From Bradyrhizobium septentrionale (GTDB lineage Bacteria; Pseudomonadota; Alphaproteobacteria; Rhizobiales; Xanthobacteraceae): a DNA stretch of 64,000 nt. Position numbers and translations under genes: made by a program. The DNA lies in assembly GCF_011516645.4 (NCBI RefSeq), contig NZ_CP088285.1, forward strand, positions 2,808,501 to 2,872,500. Reading direction: 5' to 3'. This document shows positions 27,664-36,897 of this stretch, piece by piece (the stretch's first letter is position 1; the number at the start of each line of letters is the position of its first letter). The notes beneath the pieces are model-generated. The model saw only the letters and a program-made list of their open reading frames with translations. It made no database searches and was not told where the DNA came from.

Positions 27664-28449
27664 ATGCTCGACCACAACCAAATCGCAGCCGCCGCAAAAG
27701 TCCTGCACGATCACTGGCACGCGGGAACAAAACTCGGCGCGCTCGACGGCGCCATGCGGCCGCGCGATCGCGCTGAGGGCTATGCAGTGCAGGCGGCGCT
27801 GGAGAAGACGTCGCGCGAAAAACTGTTCGGCTGGAAGATCGCGGCGACCAGCGAGGCCGGCCAGAAGCACATCAATGTCGCGGGACCGCTCGCCGGACGC
27901 ATCCTCGCCGAGACGCTGATTGCAGATGGCGGCACCGCGTCGATGAAGGGCAACGCGATGCGCGTCGGAGAACCGGAATACGCCTTCCGCATGGCACGCG
28001 ATCTCGTGCCGCGCGCGACGCCCTACAGCGTGCAGGAGGTGCTTGACGCCGTCGCCACGCTGCATCCGGCGATCGAGATTCCGGATTCACGCTTCGCCGA
28101 TTTCGTCTCCGCCGGCGAAGCGCAGCTGATCGCCGACAACGCCTGCGCGCATCTGTTCGTGCTCGGAGAAGCAACGTTAGCAGACTGGCGCGCGATCGAT
28201 CTGGTCGAGCAGCGTCCGACCATCACGCTGCGCGGCGAGCGCTACACCGGCCACGGCAAGAACGTGCTCGGTGATCCCCTGTTAGCACTCACTTGGTGCG
28301 CCAACGAGCTGCGCGCGCTCGGGCTGACCTTGCGGGCAGGGCAGGTCGTCACCACAGGCACCTGCCACCCGCCGCTGCCGATCGCGGCCGGCGATCATTT
28401 CCAGGCGGATTTCGGCGCGATCGGAAAAGTGTCGGTGAAGTTCGCGTAA
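27664..28449 (+). CDS. 2-keto-4-pentenoate hydratase / fumarylacetoacetase-family protein
   Basis: 261 residues from the ATG at 27664, downstream of a GGGGGAGCG ribosome site; an earlier ATG at 27640 lies inside the repeat and is less likely. The fold is that of MhpD/FAH enzymes: PEYAFRMARDLVP with metal-binding glutamate, HPAIEIPDSRFADF, LIADNACAHLFVLGE and LRAGQVVTTGTCHPPLPIAAGD near the C terminus. Members hydrate 2-hydroxypenta-2,4-dienoate or decarboxylate related oxo acids in meta-cleavage of aromatics. No other ring-cleavage genes are adjacent, so the substrate is uncertain. Confidence 0.88.
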   Translation: MLDHNQIAAAAKVLHDHWHAGTKLGALDGAMRPRDRAEGYAVQAALEKTSREKLFGWKIAATSEAGQKHINVAGPLAGRILAETLIADGGTASMKGNAMRVGEPEYAFRMARDLVPRATPYSVQEVLDAVATLHPAIEIPDSRFADFVSAGEAQLIADNACAHLFVLGEATLADWRAIDLVEQRPTITLRGERYTGHGKNVLGDPLLALTWCANELRALGLTLRAGQVVTTGTCHPPLPIAAGDHFQADFGAIGKVSVKFA

Positions 28450-28557
28450 CCCGCGCAGGCGCCACACACCGTCGCCCCGGCGAAGGCCGGGACCCATACT
28501 TCGCGGCCTCAGAAAAGGGCACGCGATCAGACATCCTTCCAACGACCAAGGCAATAC

Positions 28558-28660
28558 CGTCATCCTGAGGAGCCGCGAAGCGGCGTCTCGAAGGATGCAC
28601 GGCCCGGCTGGTGGCCGTCGATCCTTCGAGACGCCGCTTCGCGGCTCCTCAGGATGACGG
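28558..28660. repeat. Large intergenic palindrome
   Basis: Left arm CGTCATCCTGAGGAGCCGCG and right arm CGCGGCTCCTCAGGATGACG are perfect inverses and continue inward. A related element lies at 63594-63694. It sits between the convergent hydratase and yggS genes and could act as a terminator for both. Confidence 0.8.
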
Positions 28661-28710
28661 GTTCGATGACGGCAGTCCGCGGTGTGATGCTAGCGGAAGC
28701 CCCGACGCCG

Positions 28711-29415
28711 CTACGCGTGCACCGCCGTCCGTGTCCCAAAGATCGCCGAGCCCACCCGCACATGGGTGGCGCCCATCTGGATCGCCACGGCAAAATCCGC
28801 ACTCATGCCCATCGACAAATTCTTCAGCCCGTTGCGCGCGGCGATCTTGGCGCACAAGGCAAAGTGCGGAGCCGGCGCCTGGTCGACCGGCGGGATGCAC
28901 ATCAGCCCCGAGATCGGCAGGCCATATTTGTCGCGGCACGCCGCGATGAAGCTATCGGCGTCCTGCGGCGCGACGCCGGCCTTCTGCGGCTCCTCGCCGG
29001 TATTGATCTGGACGAACAGGTCCGGGTGCTTCTGCTGATTTTTGATTTCCTTGGCTAACGCTTCGCAAATGCTGGTGCGATCCACCGAATGGATCGCGTC
29101 AAATAGTGCGACCGCCTCCTTGGCCTTGTTCGACTGCAGCGGCCCGATCAGATGCAGCTTCAATCCTGGATTAACCTGGATTAACTCCGGCCACTTGCCC
29201 TTGGCCTCCTGCACGCGATTTTCGCCAAATACGCGCTGTCCCGCGCCGATAATCGGCAAAATTGCGTCGGCAGCGAAGGTCTTCGACACCGCGATCAGCG
29301 TCACCGATGCGCGGTCGCGCCGTGCTTCCTTGCAGGCATGCGCGATCTCCCGCTCCACGGCGGCGAGGCCGTGTGGTGAATCGGCCGATAACGGCGTGGT
29401 CGGGCTTTGCGTCAT
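28711..29415 (-). CDS. YggS-family PLP-binding protein
   Basis: A 234-residue single-domain PLP protein (PLPBP/YggS). The PLP lysine is in TLIAVSKTFAAD (about 40-51), with GENRVQEAKGKW, LKLHLIGPLQSNKAK, FVQINTGEEPQKAGV and the C-terminal phosphate loop LSMGMSADFAVAI and GATHVRVGSAIFG. It has no known catalysis and keeps PLP levels in balance. The gene is monocistronic. Two adjacent copies of the ten bases coding VNP (GTTAATCCAG) lie inside it as a small direct repeat, without visible effect. Confidence 0.95.
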   Translation of the reverse strand: MTQSPTTPLSADSPHGLAAVEREIAHACKEARRDRASVTLIAVSKTFAADAILPIIGAGQRVFGENRVQEAKGKWPELIQVNPGLKLHLIGPLQSNKAKEAVALFDAIHSVDRTSICEALAKEIKNQQKHPDLFVQINTGEEPQKAGVAPQDADSFIAACRDKYGLPISGLMCIPPVDQAPAPHFALCAKIAARNGLKNLSMGMSADFAVAIQMGATHVRVGSAIFGTRTAVHA

Positions 29416-29524
29416 GCTTGTGCCGTTCTCTGACAGGATGCGGGGGTTGGCTCGAATTTTACCAAATTCGGGAAAGGCTTTTTGAAGCCCTTCATTTTAC
29501 CTTGCGCACGGGCAAGGGAATAGA

Positions 29525-31216
29525 ATGTCGGGCGTCAATTTCAACCGCAACCGCGTCAAACTCAAGAAGGTTCTGGGAATTCGCGCCCGGCTGGCCTTGC
29601 TTGCGCTGATGCTGGTCGCGCCCTTGATGCTCGATCGCGTCCGCACGCTGGAAAATTTCCGCACAACGCAGATCGCGCATGCCGCCGCCGGCTATGCCAA
29701 TCTGACCGCGCACGCCGCCGAAACCCAGCGCGAGGTGGTCTCCTCGGTCGAGACCATGTTGAAATCGGCCGCCTATATCCGTGCCTCCGGCGGCATCGGA
29801 CAGAGCTGCGAGGTGTTGCGCGCCAGCCTGCCGACGGTGCTGCCCTGGATCCGCAGCATCATGTTCGTCTCCAGGGACGGGCTGGTGCAGTGCTCGACCC
29901 TCAACAGCCAGGTCGGGATGAATATCGGCGACCGCGAATATTTCAAGAAGGCGCAGGACAACCGCGGCTTCGTGTTCAGCGACTATCTGCGCGGCAGGAC
30001 CAATGGCCGACCGATGATGATGGCGGCCTATCCGGTGGCCGCAATCAATCCCGAGCAGGATGCCGTCGTGGTCGCCGGCATCAATATCGACTGGCTGTCG
30101 CAGATCATGGCCAATCTCGGCGGCCAGCCCGGCATGTCGGCGGTGCTGGTCGACTCGACCGGTGTGGTGGTCGCGGCACCGGCGGATCATGCGAGCCTGA
30201 TCGGCCGCTCGCTCGACACCATCCCGTTGATGGCGGCGATTGCCGAGAAGGCGCTGAGCTATGACGAACCATCCGGCTCGGTGTCGTTCACCGCAGCCGA
30301 CGGCGGCCAGCGCACGCTGAGCTTCGCCCGCATCACCGGAACGCAGTCGCGGCTGATCGTCAGCATGGATGAGGCCAAGGTGACGGCGGCGATCAGCCGC
30401 GAGATCCGCACCGCCTATCTGCAGCTCGGCTTCGTCTGCCTTTTCGTTTTGTTGGGTGCCCTCGTCGGCGCGGAACGGCTCGTGATCCATCCGATCGAAT
30501 TGATGACCAGCATGGCACGGCGCTTCGGCGAGGGCGACTGGTCGGCGCGCGTCGCCAAGCACAGGCTGCCGGCGGAATTCGTCCCGCTGGCGCGCGCCTT
30601 CAACGCGATGGCGGCGCAACTCAGCCAGCGCGAGCGCGAGCTCGTCGCGTCCAATGACCGTCTCACCGTGATGGCCTCGATCGATGTGCTGTCCGGTCTT
30701 GCCAATCGCCGCGGCTTCCAGAGCCGGCTGGATTTCGAATGGATGCGGGCGCAGCAATATGATTGCGAGCTGTCGCTCCTGATGATCGATGTCGATCACT
30801 TCAAGCTCTACAACGACACCTACGGCCATCCCGAGGGCGACGTCTGCCTGACCAGGATCGGCGAAACCCTGGCCGGGATCGCCGCCGACACCATGGGCTT
30901 TGCCGGCCGCTATGGCGGCGAGGAATTCTGCCTGCTGCTGCCGAACACCGACGCCGCACATGCGCTCGCGATCGGCGAGACGGTGCGTACCGCTGTGCTC
31001 GGCCTCGCGGTGCCGCATGCGCCCTCGAGCTATTGCGTCGTCACCGTCAGCGTCGGCGTCGCGACCACAAAACCGAACGACACCCAGCGTCCCGGCGATC
31101 TGATCGAAGCCGCCGATGCCGCCCTCTACGCCGCCAAGCGCCGCGGCCGCAACGCCGTGATCGAGCACGGGTTCCTACAGACGCTGGACGAAGCCGGCAT
31201 GGCGCTGGCGAGCTGA
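29525..31216 (+). CDS. Cache-HAMP-GGDEF diguanylate cyclase
   Basis: A 563-residue membrane receptor for cyclic di-GMP synthesis. Helix 1 is at about 18-36 (RLALLALMLVAPLML), a periplasmic double Cache domain spans about 40-285 (NIGDREYFKKAQDNRGFVFS is the typical Cache core), helix 2 at about 298-320 (LGFVCLFVLLGALVGAE), then HAMP and a GGDEF domain with the active-site RYGGEEFCLLLP (about 460). The catalytic glutamates are present, so it should be active. An I-site was not clearly found. The start has AAGGGAATAG upstream. No partner gene is adjacent. Confidence 0.94.
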   Translation: MSGVNFNRNRVKLKKVLGIRARLALLALMLVAPLMLDRVRTLENFRTTQIAHAAAGYANLTAHAAETQREVVSSVETMLKSAAYIRASGGIGQSCEVLRASLPTVLPWIRSIMFVSRDGLVQCSTLNSQVGMNIGDREYFKKAQDNRGFVFSDYLRGRTNGRPMMMAAYPVAAINPEQDAVVVAGINIDWLSQIMANLGGQPGMSAVLVDSTGVVVAAPADHASLIGRSLDTIPLMAAIAEKALSYDEPSGSVSFTAADGGQRTLSFARITGTQSRLIVSMDEAKVTAAISREIRTAYLQLGFVCLFVLLGALVGAERLVIHPIELMTSMARRFGEGDWSARVAKHRLPAEFVPLARAFNAMAAQLSQRERELVASNDRLTVMASIDVLSGLANRRGFQSRLDFEWMRAQQYDCELSLLMIDVDHFKLYNDTYGHPEGDVCLTRIGETLAGIAADTMGFAGRYGGEEFCLLLPNTDAAHALAIGETVRTAVLGLAVPHAPSSYCVVTVSVGVATTKPNDTQRPGDLIEAADAALYAAKRRGRNAVIEHGFLQTLDEAGMALAS

Positions 31217-31439
31217 CTGTATCGCCGTGCAGCGGTGGTGGACCCGCCCTCAAGAGAGGCGGACGCGTCGCCCTTCCAAAGCAGCATTTTCCGGCGCAAA
31301 ATCAGCTGTACGACTGCGAGCACATGGTGTTCTATCCCTTGGAACCGGCTGCCTGAGCGCAGGATTGGCAGCGACAACGGGGACTTGCCGTCTACCTGGC
31401 CTCGCGGCAGGTACGGCGGAACCAGAACATGGTGGCGTC

Positions 31440-34400
31440 ATGAGCAGCCTGCCGAATCCGGATCAGGCGAGCGAACCTCAGTGGACCCGGTTGCCGACGA
31501 ATGTCGGGAGCGAGGCTCCGCATGCCGAACGCCGGCAGCTGACCGTGGCATTTGTCGACATCGTCGGCTCGACACCCCTGAGTGAGAGCATCGATCCCGA
31601 AGAATTCTTTGCGATCATCAAAACCTACCGCGATATCTGTGACGAGGAGATCAAGCGCTATGGCGGCCACATCGCCAGACTGATTGGCGACGGATTGCTG
31701 GCCTATTTTGGCGTGCCACAAGCGCATGAAAACGATCCCGAACGCGCGGTGCGTGCTTCGCTGGCGGTCGCCGCGGCGATCAAGGAACATCAGTTTCCGC
31801 TGTCGGATGGCAGCTTCGTCCGCCTTGGTGTGCGGATCGGGGTGAATACCGGGGTGGTCGTCGTCGGCAGCGTGCCCGGCGAGCCCCCCGAACGGCGGGA
31901 AGTGTTCGGCAGCTCCGCACATGTCGCGGCCCGCCTGCAAGGGCTCGCCGGCGAGAATGGCGTCGTGGTCGGGGCGAGCACTTACGAGCTGACCCGCGGA
32001 ACATTCAACTACGTGCCGCTTGGCAGACGACCGCTCAAGGGCGTGGAGGAGCCGGTCGACGCCTGGAGTGCGGAAGCTCTCGCGCCCAGCGAGAGCCGGT
32101 TCGACAGGGCGCAGAGGTTGCCTCTTGCTCCGATGATCAGCCGGACCAGCGAAAGCGCACTGCTTGCCGAGATGTGGCAGCAGACGGTCGCGGGCTCAGG
32201 ACATATCGGCGTCATTTCCGGCGAGCCCGGCATCGGCAAGTCACGCCTGATCCGTCAGTTCCGCAGCTCACTTGATGCCTCGCGCCGCGGTGTTGTGTCG
32301 CTGCAATGCTCGCCGTTCCACGTCAACACGCCGCTTGCCCCGGAAATCGAGCGGCTCAGGCGCGTGACCGGCATCCAGGAGGCCGACGATGCGGAACTCG
32401 CATTGGCAAAATTGCGCTCGTTTTTGGCAAGAGAAGCCCCCAACGTCACGAACGCGCTGAGCTACTACGGGGCTGTCCTGTCGATACCTGCCTGCTCGGA
32501 ATACGAACCCGTGGACCTCGGGTCTCCCTTTGAGCGCGACCGGGCTTTTCAGGCGTTCATCGATGTTCTCATCGCGGCCTCGCGCAAGCGGCCCATCCTG
32601 ATTGTCGCGGAGGACGTCCAGTGGATCGACCCGACCACCATCGAACTGGTGGGACGAATAACAGCTCGCTGTTCTGGCGAGCGGGTGATGATCCTGATCA
32701 CGCATCGCGATGACTACCAGGCAGACTGGTTGCCGGGCTCGGCAGTTCGACGGATCGCTCTGCAAAAGCTGGCACCGCACGAATGCGAGCAAATGGTTGC
32801 AGCCGTTGCCGGCGGCGATGTCGTCTCACGCCGGATCACCAGCCAGATCGTTGCAAGAACGGATGGCGTGCCACTTTTCATCGAGGAGTTTACGCGGGCC
32901 GTGATCGATGCCCGCACGGTCGAGCGCACCGCTGACGGTTTGACGCTGAGCAGGAAATTGCCCGAAACGTTGGTGCCGTCGAGTATTCAAGACTCACTGA
33001 TGGAGCGCCTTGATCGCCTTGGTCCGGCCAAGCGTGTCGCCCAGATCGCCTCCGTGTTCGGGCGGCAATTCAGCTATGAAGGAATTTTCAACGTCCTTCC
33101 AGGCAGGGACCAAACGCTGCAACACGCGTTGCGGGCGCTGGAGAGCGCAGAGATCGTGTATCGCGTCGAGCAATCCCAGGGCGCCATCTTCGCGTTCAGG
33201 CACGCGATGATACAGGAGGCCGCCTACTCCTCGCTGCTCAAGGAGGAACGGCGCGAGCTCCATGCGCGCGTCGCGTCATGGATGCTTCAGGAGGCCGCGA
33301 TCCGGGAGAGCAGTCAGCCTGCCGTGCTCGGCTATCACTATGCGCGCGCAGGCAACATTCCGGAAGCGATCGAGGCCTGGCTCCAGGCCGGCAAATCGGC
33401 GCTCCGCCGATCAGCCACCAAGGAGGCCGTGGCCCATCTGCGCGAAGGCCTCTCGCTGATTCCGCGGCTGCCCGCTTCACAGCAGCGCTTCGAAGCTGAA
33501 ATCGCGCTGCAATCCAACCTGGCGATGGCCTACACCGCGAACGCAGGGTGGTCCGATCCGCACGTCTATGGATCCTACAGTCGCGCACTCAAGCTTTGCG
33601 CGAGCCATGGCACCACGCGCGAAAAGGCGACGGTGCTGTGGGGAAGTGCCATAGCGAAGCTGGTCAACTGCGAGCTCACCAAGGGCCTCGAGCATGCGGA
33701 GGATTTCGTCCGGAGGGCCGAGGAGTGGCGCGACGACGAGGCTGCCCTCATGGCGTACACCGCCGCCCTGATCGCCAATTTCTTTCTCGGTCGTCTGGAG
33801 CAGGCGAGCGAGCTCGCCGCGCTGATCAGCGCCCGTTACAATTCTCGTGATCACGGCAAACTGGTCCAGATCTATCAGCATGATCCATTGATCGTGTCGC
33901 TGGTCTATTCCGGACACATCGAATGGCTGTTGGGTCGGCCCGGCCGGGCCAGAGAGTGCTGTGAGACGGCGCGGCAGCTCGCCAATGAGATCGGGCATCC
34001 CTTCATGTTGGCATTTGCCTCCATTCTTGGCGTGTCCGATCACTGGTATGAAGGCGATCTTGCGGCCAACCTTGCCAGCGTCGAACGCGGCCTGAAGGTC
34101 GCCGATGAGTTTGGCTATCCGATGTACCGGGTCATTGGTCCGTTATGGGCGACCTCTGCGCTGGCGGCACGAGGCTCTGCGCCCAAGGTGCTCGAGCAAT
34201 TGTGCGGCCTGCTGGAAAAACTACCCGTCGAGGATCGGTGCATTCAGATGCCGCTCTATCGGATTCTGCTCGCCACCGAATTCGGACGGATCGGGCAGAT
34301 CGAAAGGGCCCGAAGCTTCGCGGCTTCGGCTGCGTCCCTGGTGAAGCGAACCGGCGAGCGCTGGGCTGCTCCCGAGATCGATCGAATCCACGGCTCGCTG

Positions 34401-34661
34401 TTGTGCCAGGAACCATTGCGAGACGACCGGGCTGCCATGCGCCTGTTCAAACGCTCGCTTGCCTCTGCCCGGAAGCTCGGGGCGGTCGGTTGGGAATTGC
34501 GCACGGCGATCAGCATCGCGCGCTTGCTCGGCGCCAGCGAGAGCGCATCCAGACGCGCCGAAGCACGAGACCTGCTGATCTCGACCCGGGCGAAATTTGC
34601 ATCCGCGGAAACGTCCCGCGATCTGCGTGAGGCTGATGACCTGGTGCGGCTGCTGAGCTAG
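31440..34661 (+). CDS. Class III nucleotide cyclase - AAA ATPase - TPR protein
   Basis: 1073 residues. Residues about 30-200 are a class III cyclase domain: metal aspartates in VAFVDIVGST and RLIGDGLLAYFG are present, but the usual asparagine of the VNxAAR motif is histidine in GSSAHVAARLQ. Residues about 255-600 are an AAA/STAND-type ATPase with Walker A GEPGIGKSRLIRQ and Walker B-like PILIVAEDVQWIDPT. The remaining part, from about 640, is helical and TPR-like. Such proteins are large cytoplasmic signalling scaffolds in rhizobia, and most have unknown inputs. The ATG at 31440 lies just before the cyclase domain; longer in-frame readings have no ribosome site. A hairpin terminator follows. 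Confidence 0.9.
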   Translation: MSSLPNPDQASEPQWTRLPTNVGSEAPHAERRQLTVAFVDIVGSTPLSESIDPEEFFAIIKTYRDICDEEIKRYGGHIARLIGDGLLAYFGVPQAHENDPERAVRASLAVAAAIKEHQFPLSDGSFVRLGVRIGVNTGVVVVGSVPGEPPERREVFGSSAHVAARLQGLAGENGVVVGASTYELTRGTFNYVPLGRRPLKGVEEPVDAWSAEALAPSESRFDRAQRLPLAPMISRTSESALLAEMWQQTVAGSGHIGVISGEPGIGKSRLIRQFRSSLDASRRGVVSLQCSPFHVNTPLAPEIERLRRVTGIQEADDAELALAKLRSFLAREAPNVTNALSYYGAVLSIPACSEYEPVDLGSPFERDRAFQAFIDVLIAASRKRPILIVAEDVQWIDPTTIELVGRITARCSGERVMILITHRDDYQADWLPGSAVRRIALQKLAPHECEQMVAAVAGGDVVSRRITSQIVARTDGVPLFIEEFTRAVIDARTVERTADGLTLSRKLPETLVPSSIQDSLMERLDRLGPAKRVAQIASVFGRQFSYEGIFNVLPGRDQTLQHALRALESAEIVYRVEQSQGAIFAFRHAMIQEAAYSSLLKEERRELHARVASWMLQEAAIRESSQPAVLGYHYARAGNIPEAIEAWLQAGKSALRRSATKEAVAHLREGLSLIPRLPASQQRFEAEIALQSNLAMAYTANAGWSDPHVYGSYSRALKLCASHGTTREKATVLWGSAIAKLVNCELTKGLEHAEDFVRRAEEWRDDEAALMAYTAALIANFFLGRLEQASELAALISARYNSRDHGKLVQIYQHDPLIVSLVYSGHIEWLLGRPGRARECCETARQLANEIGHPFMLAFASILGVSDHWYEGDLAANLASVERGLKVADEFGYPMYRVIGPLWATSALAARGSAPKVLEQLCGLLEKLPVEDRCIQMPLYRILLATEFGRIGQIERARSFAASAASLVKRTGERWAAPEIDRIHGSLLCQEPLRDDRAAMRLFKRSLASARKLGAVGWELRTAISIARLLGASESASRRAEARDLLISTRAKFASAETSRDLREADDLVRLLS

Positions 34662-34678
34662 CCAATCCAGCGCCGTTT

Positions 34679-34711
34679 CCGTTCCGATGGAATCGGAACG
34701 GGCTTGCTTTT
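34679..34711. terminator. Hairpin between cyclase and DyP genes
   Basis: CCGTTCCGAT (34679-34688) pairs with ATCGGAACGG (34692-34701), loop of 3 bases, followed by GCTTGCTTTT. It serves the rightward cyclase gene and, as a symmetric hairpin, possibly the leftward DyP gene. Confidence 0.65.
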
Positions 34712-34747
34712 ACGCACTTCTTTCGCGCGCACCTGTGTTTGGGCGAC

Positions 34748-36178
34748 CTACGTCGTCAGCGATCCCAAATAGCGGATCGCCCGCAGGCTCGGCAGGAACG
34801 CGTAGGCGCCGCCCTGGGTACTGACGAATCGCGGCAATCCCCGCAGCCGGATCGTGCTGCCGGATTTGAGCGGCAAGTCGAACCAGCTGGCGGCCGGATC
34901 GTTGGCGCCCGTGACCGGATCGTTGGATCCGGTGATGCGCGGATCCTGCAGGCCGAGGTTCAGCCAATCGCAGGACATGGCCTCGAACTGGGCCCCAAGG
35001 TTTGCCCCTATGAAGTTGCCCAGCAGGCCTCGCTCCGGTTCGGGTTTGCGCGGCTGCGTCCGATCATAGGCTGGCCCGTAAGGCACGCCTCGCCGAACCA
35101 GGCGCCGGCTGTTGTTCGCCACCCGTTGCACGATCTGTCCGCCCCGCGGGTTGCTCCGGCGGATATGGGCTCCGTAGGGACAACGGGACTCGCCGACGTA
35201 GTCGAAATCCGCCGCCTTGACGAGATTGGGATCAGGCACGTCTGCCGAAAGGGCCAGCGGCGTGCCATCGCGCCATCGGCCGCACAGGTTGGCGGCGACG
35301 ATCTCGCGCAGGGCAGCCCGAGGCGTCGGGCCTTCGATCGAGAGGATTTGGCAGATTTTCGCTTCAGCGCCGGGCGGCAGCAATTCGCCGACGGCCCGGG
35401 TGTCCTTGAGCAATTCGTCGGCGGCCTGATCGAGATATTCCTCGAAGCCTGCGACGTCCTGCTTCAACACGCGAAAGGCGTTGAAGGTGCCGTTGTGTCC
35501 CAACTCTTCGGGCTGAGGAACCCGCCACATCAAACCTTCCAGGTTGGTCCGATGCCCCAGCAATACGGTGCCGAGCGGAGCCCTGGGTTGACCGTCGTCA
35601 TAGCGATCCGAGTCATGAATGCCCTCGAACCTTGGTTGCATGATGTTGTCGCGGTAGCCGAAGTGAACGCGGTCATCGGGGAAGCTGCAGCCCTCGCGGG
35701 TGCCGACCAGTGTGACGGCGCTTGTGTCGGCGAGGGCGCGCTTCTGGACGTCGTCCAGCTGCTCGGCCTGCTCGGCGTAGATCGTCGCGATGAGATGGAT
35801 CCGCTTGGGCTCGTTGAAAGGTTTCGGCCAGGTTTCCGGCGCGCTCGGTCCAACATCCCCGAGCTTCAAGGCGCGGGCGGTCATGCCTTCGATGAACTCG
35901 TTCGGGAACATTTCAAGCGAAGCGCTCGGCGTGCCGAGGGCGCGCAATCCCTCGTAGGTCAGGCCGATGTTGAAACAGGTGTCCGGCTTGCTTGCCCCCC
36001 AGTCTCCGCTCGTGATCTGCGGAACACCATCGCTGCGGCCGGATGTCGAGGCGGCGAGCCAGCGCCTGGCCGCCACGCGATCGGCGACTTCCAGGATGAG
36101 GTAGCGCACGTACGGCTTCTTGGTGTAGCCACGCAAGATATTGCCCTGCAGATCAGCCAAGTTGATCATGGCGCTCAC
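34748..36178 (-). CDS. DyP-type heme peroxidase
   Basis: A 476-residue dye-decolorising peroxidase of the long type resembling fungal and class D-like members. The signature region is HFGYRDNIMQPRFEG (about 190-204), holding the distal aspartate; the common GxxDG has asparagine instead of the last glycine. The proximal histidine is likely in RCPYGAHIRRSNPRG (about 330-344) and the distal arginine in the RRLVRRGVPYG region. No signal or Tat peptide is visible, so it is probably cytoplasmic. Its start overlaps the stop of the upstream gene by 4 bases, forming an operon with that gene and a catalase: three genes for peroxide handling. Confidence 0.93.
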   Translation of the reverse strand: MSAMINLADLQGNILRGYTKKPYVRYLILEVADRVAARRWLAASTSGRSDGVPQITSGDWGASKPDTCFNIGLTYEGLRALGTPSASLEMFPNEFIEGMTARALKLGDVGPSAPETWPKPFNEPKRIHLIATIYAEQAEQLDDVQKRALADTSAVTLVGTREGCSFPDDRVHFGYRDNIMQPRFEGIHDSDRYDDGQPRAPLGTVLLGHRTNLEGLMWRVPQPEELGHNGTFNAFRVLKQDVAGFEEYLDQAADELLKDTRAVGELLPPGAEAKICQILSIEGPTPRAALREIVAANLCGRWRDGTPLALSADVPDPNLVKAADFDYVGESRCPYGAHIRRSNPRGGQIVQRVANNSRRLVRRGVPYGPAYDRTQPRKPEPERGLLGNFIGANLGAQFEAMSCDWLNLGLQDPRITGSNDPVTGANDPAASWFDLPLKSGSTIRLRGLPRFVSTQGGAYAFLPSLRAIRYLGSLTT

Positions 36179-36897
36179 CAGCCCAGTTCCAATCGTTCGC
36201 GGACCTGAGCCGCCGAAAATCCGGGATAGGCCCGGTAGCCGCTGCCGAGCGAAACGTTCGGATTGGCGCGAAGCTGCAGCACCAGTTTGCGCGGCAGCAG
36301 GGTCAGTTCGTCATTGACGGGTGATACGGCCTTGTCTCCATTCAAGGCTTCCTGATCTCTCAGAAAATCGGTGGCGGTGTCCGGCACCTGGTACAGGTCG
36401 CGCTCGTGCACCCATTGGATGAACGCATCGACATTCTTCTCGCAAGGGATCACGTCATCTCCGCCTTCGACGAGTCCGACCACGGCATCGAACACACTGC
36501 CGATCGTGGCGATGAAGTCACGAATGTAATTGGTGAAATCCCCGTCATAGACGGAGAACATGCAAATGTTGTCGCCGACGATGACGAAGCGCGCGAAGTG
36601 CACCGTGCCGACGTTGTTCAATCCGGCATAGATCGCATCCTTGTTTTGCGCGATCGCCAGCGCGGCTTCCGCTCGTCCGATCGGCGACTTGACCTTGAGC
36701 GGCATGATCAGATTCATCATGCACTGAACATTGTCACCGTGCTGGAACGACGCGTGGGGACCACCGGGCAGAGGTTTCACCGGCGTTTTTCGCGCCCAGT
36801 AGGGCACCAGGATCCATGACGCCGCGCGCTTGAAGAAGAGGGTCGTGGGCAACCAGTCCACAAAGCGATCGAGCACACCTGCATCACTTGGCATCAT
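36175..36897 (-). CDS. Conserved protein of unknown function between catalase and DyP peroxidase
   Basis: 240 residues starting at one of two adjacent ATGs (36897 or 36894) after GGAGG, inside the last bases of the catalase gene. I do not recognise a named family. There is one hydrophobic segment near the N terminus (TTLFFKRAASWILVPYW). Later come NNVGTVHFARFVIVGDNICM and FSVYDGDFTNYIRDFI, a pattern of strands and a conserved HFARF and YDGD that suggests a ferredoxin-like alpha/beta fold as in Cld/DyP-related proteins. Overlaps of 14 bases with the catalase and 4 bases with DyP indicate tight co-translation. A heme-handling or peroxidase-partner role is a plausible guess only. Confidence 0.8.
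   Translation of the reverse strand: MMPSDAGVLDRFVDWLPTTLFFKRAASWILVPYWARKTPVKPLPGGPHASFQHGDNVQCMMNLIMPLKVKSPIGRAEAALAIAQNKDAIYAGLNNVGTVHFARFVIVGDNICMFSVYDGDFTNYIRDFIATIGSVFDAVVGLVEGGDDVIPCEKNVDAFIQWVHERDLYQVPDTATDFLRDQEALNGDKAVSPVNDELTLLPRKLVLQLRANPNVSLGSGYRAYPGFSAAQVRERLELGW

Noticed and set aside
28471..28680. CRISPR-like array
   Set aside because: The repeats are paired palindromes of unequal length, with no series of equal spacers and no cas gene anywhere in the window.
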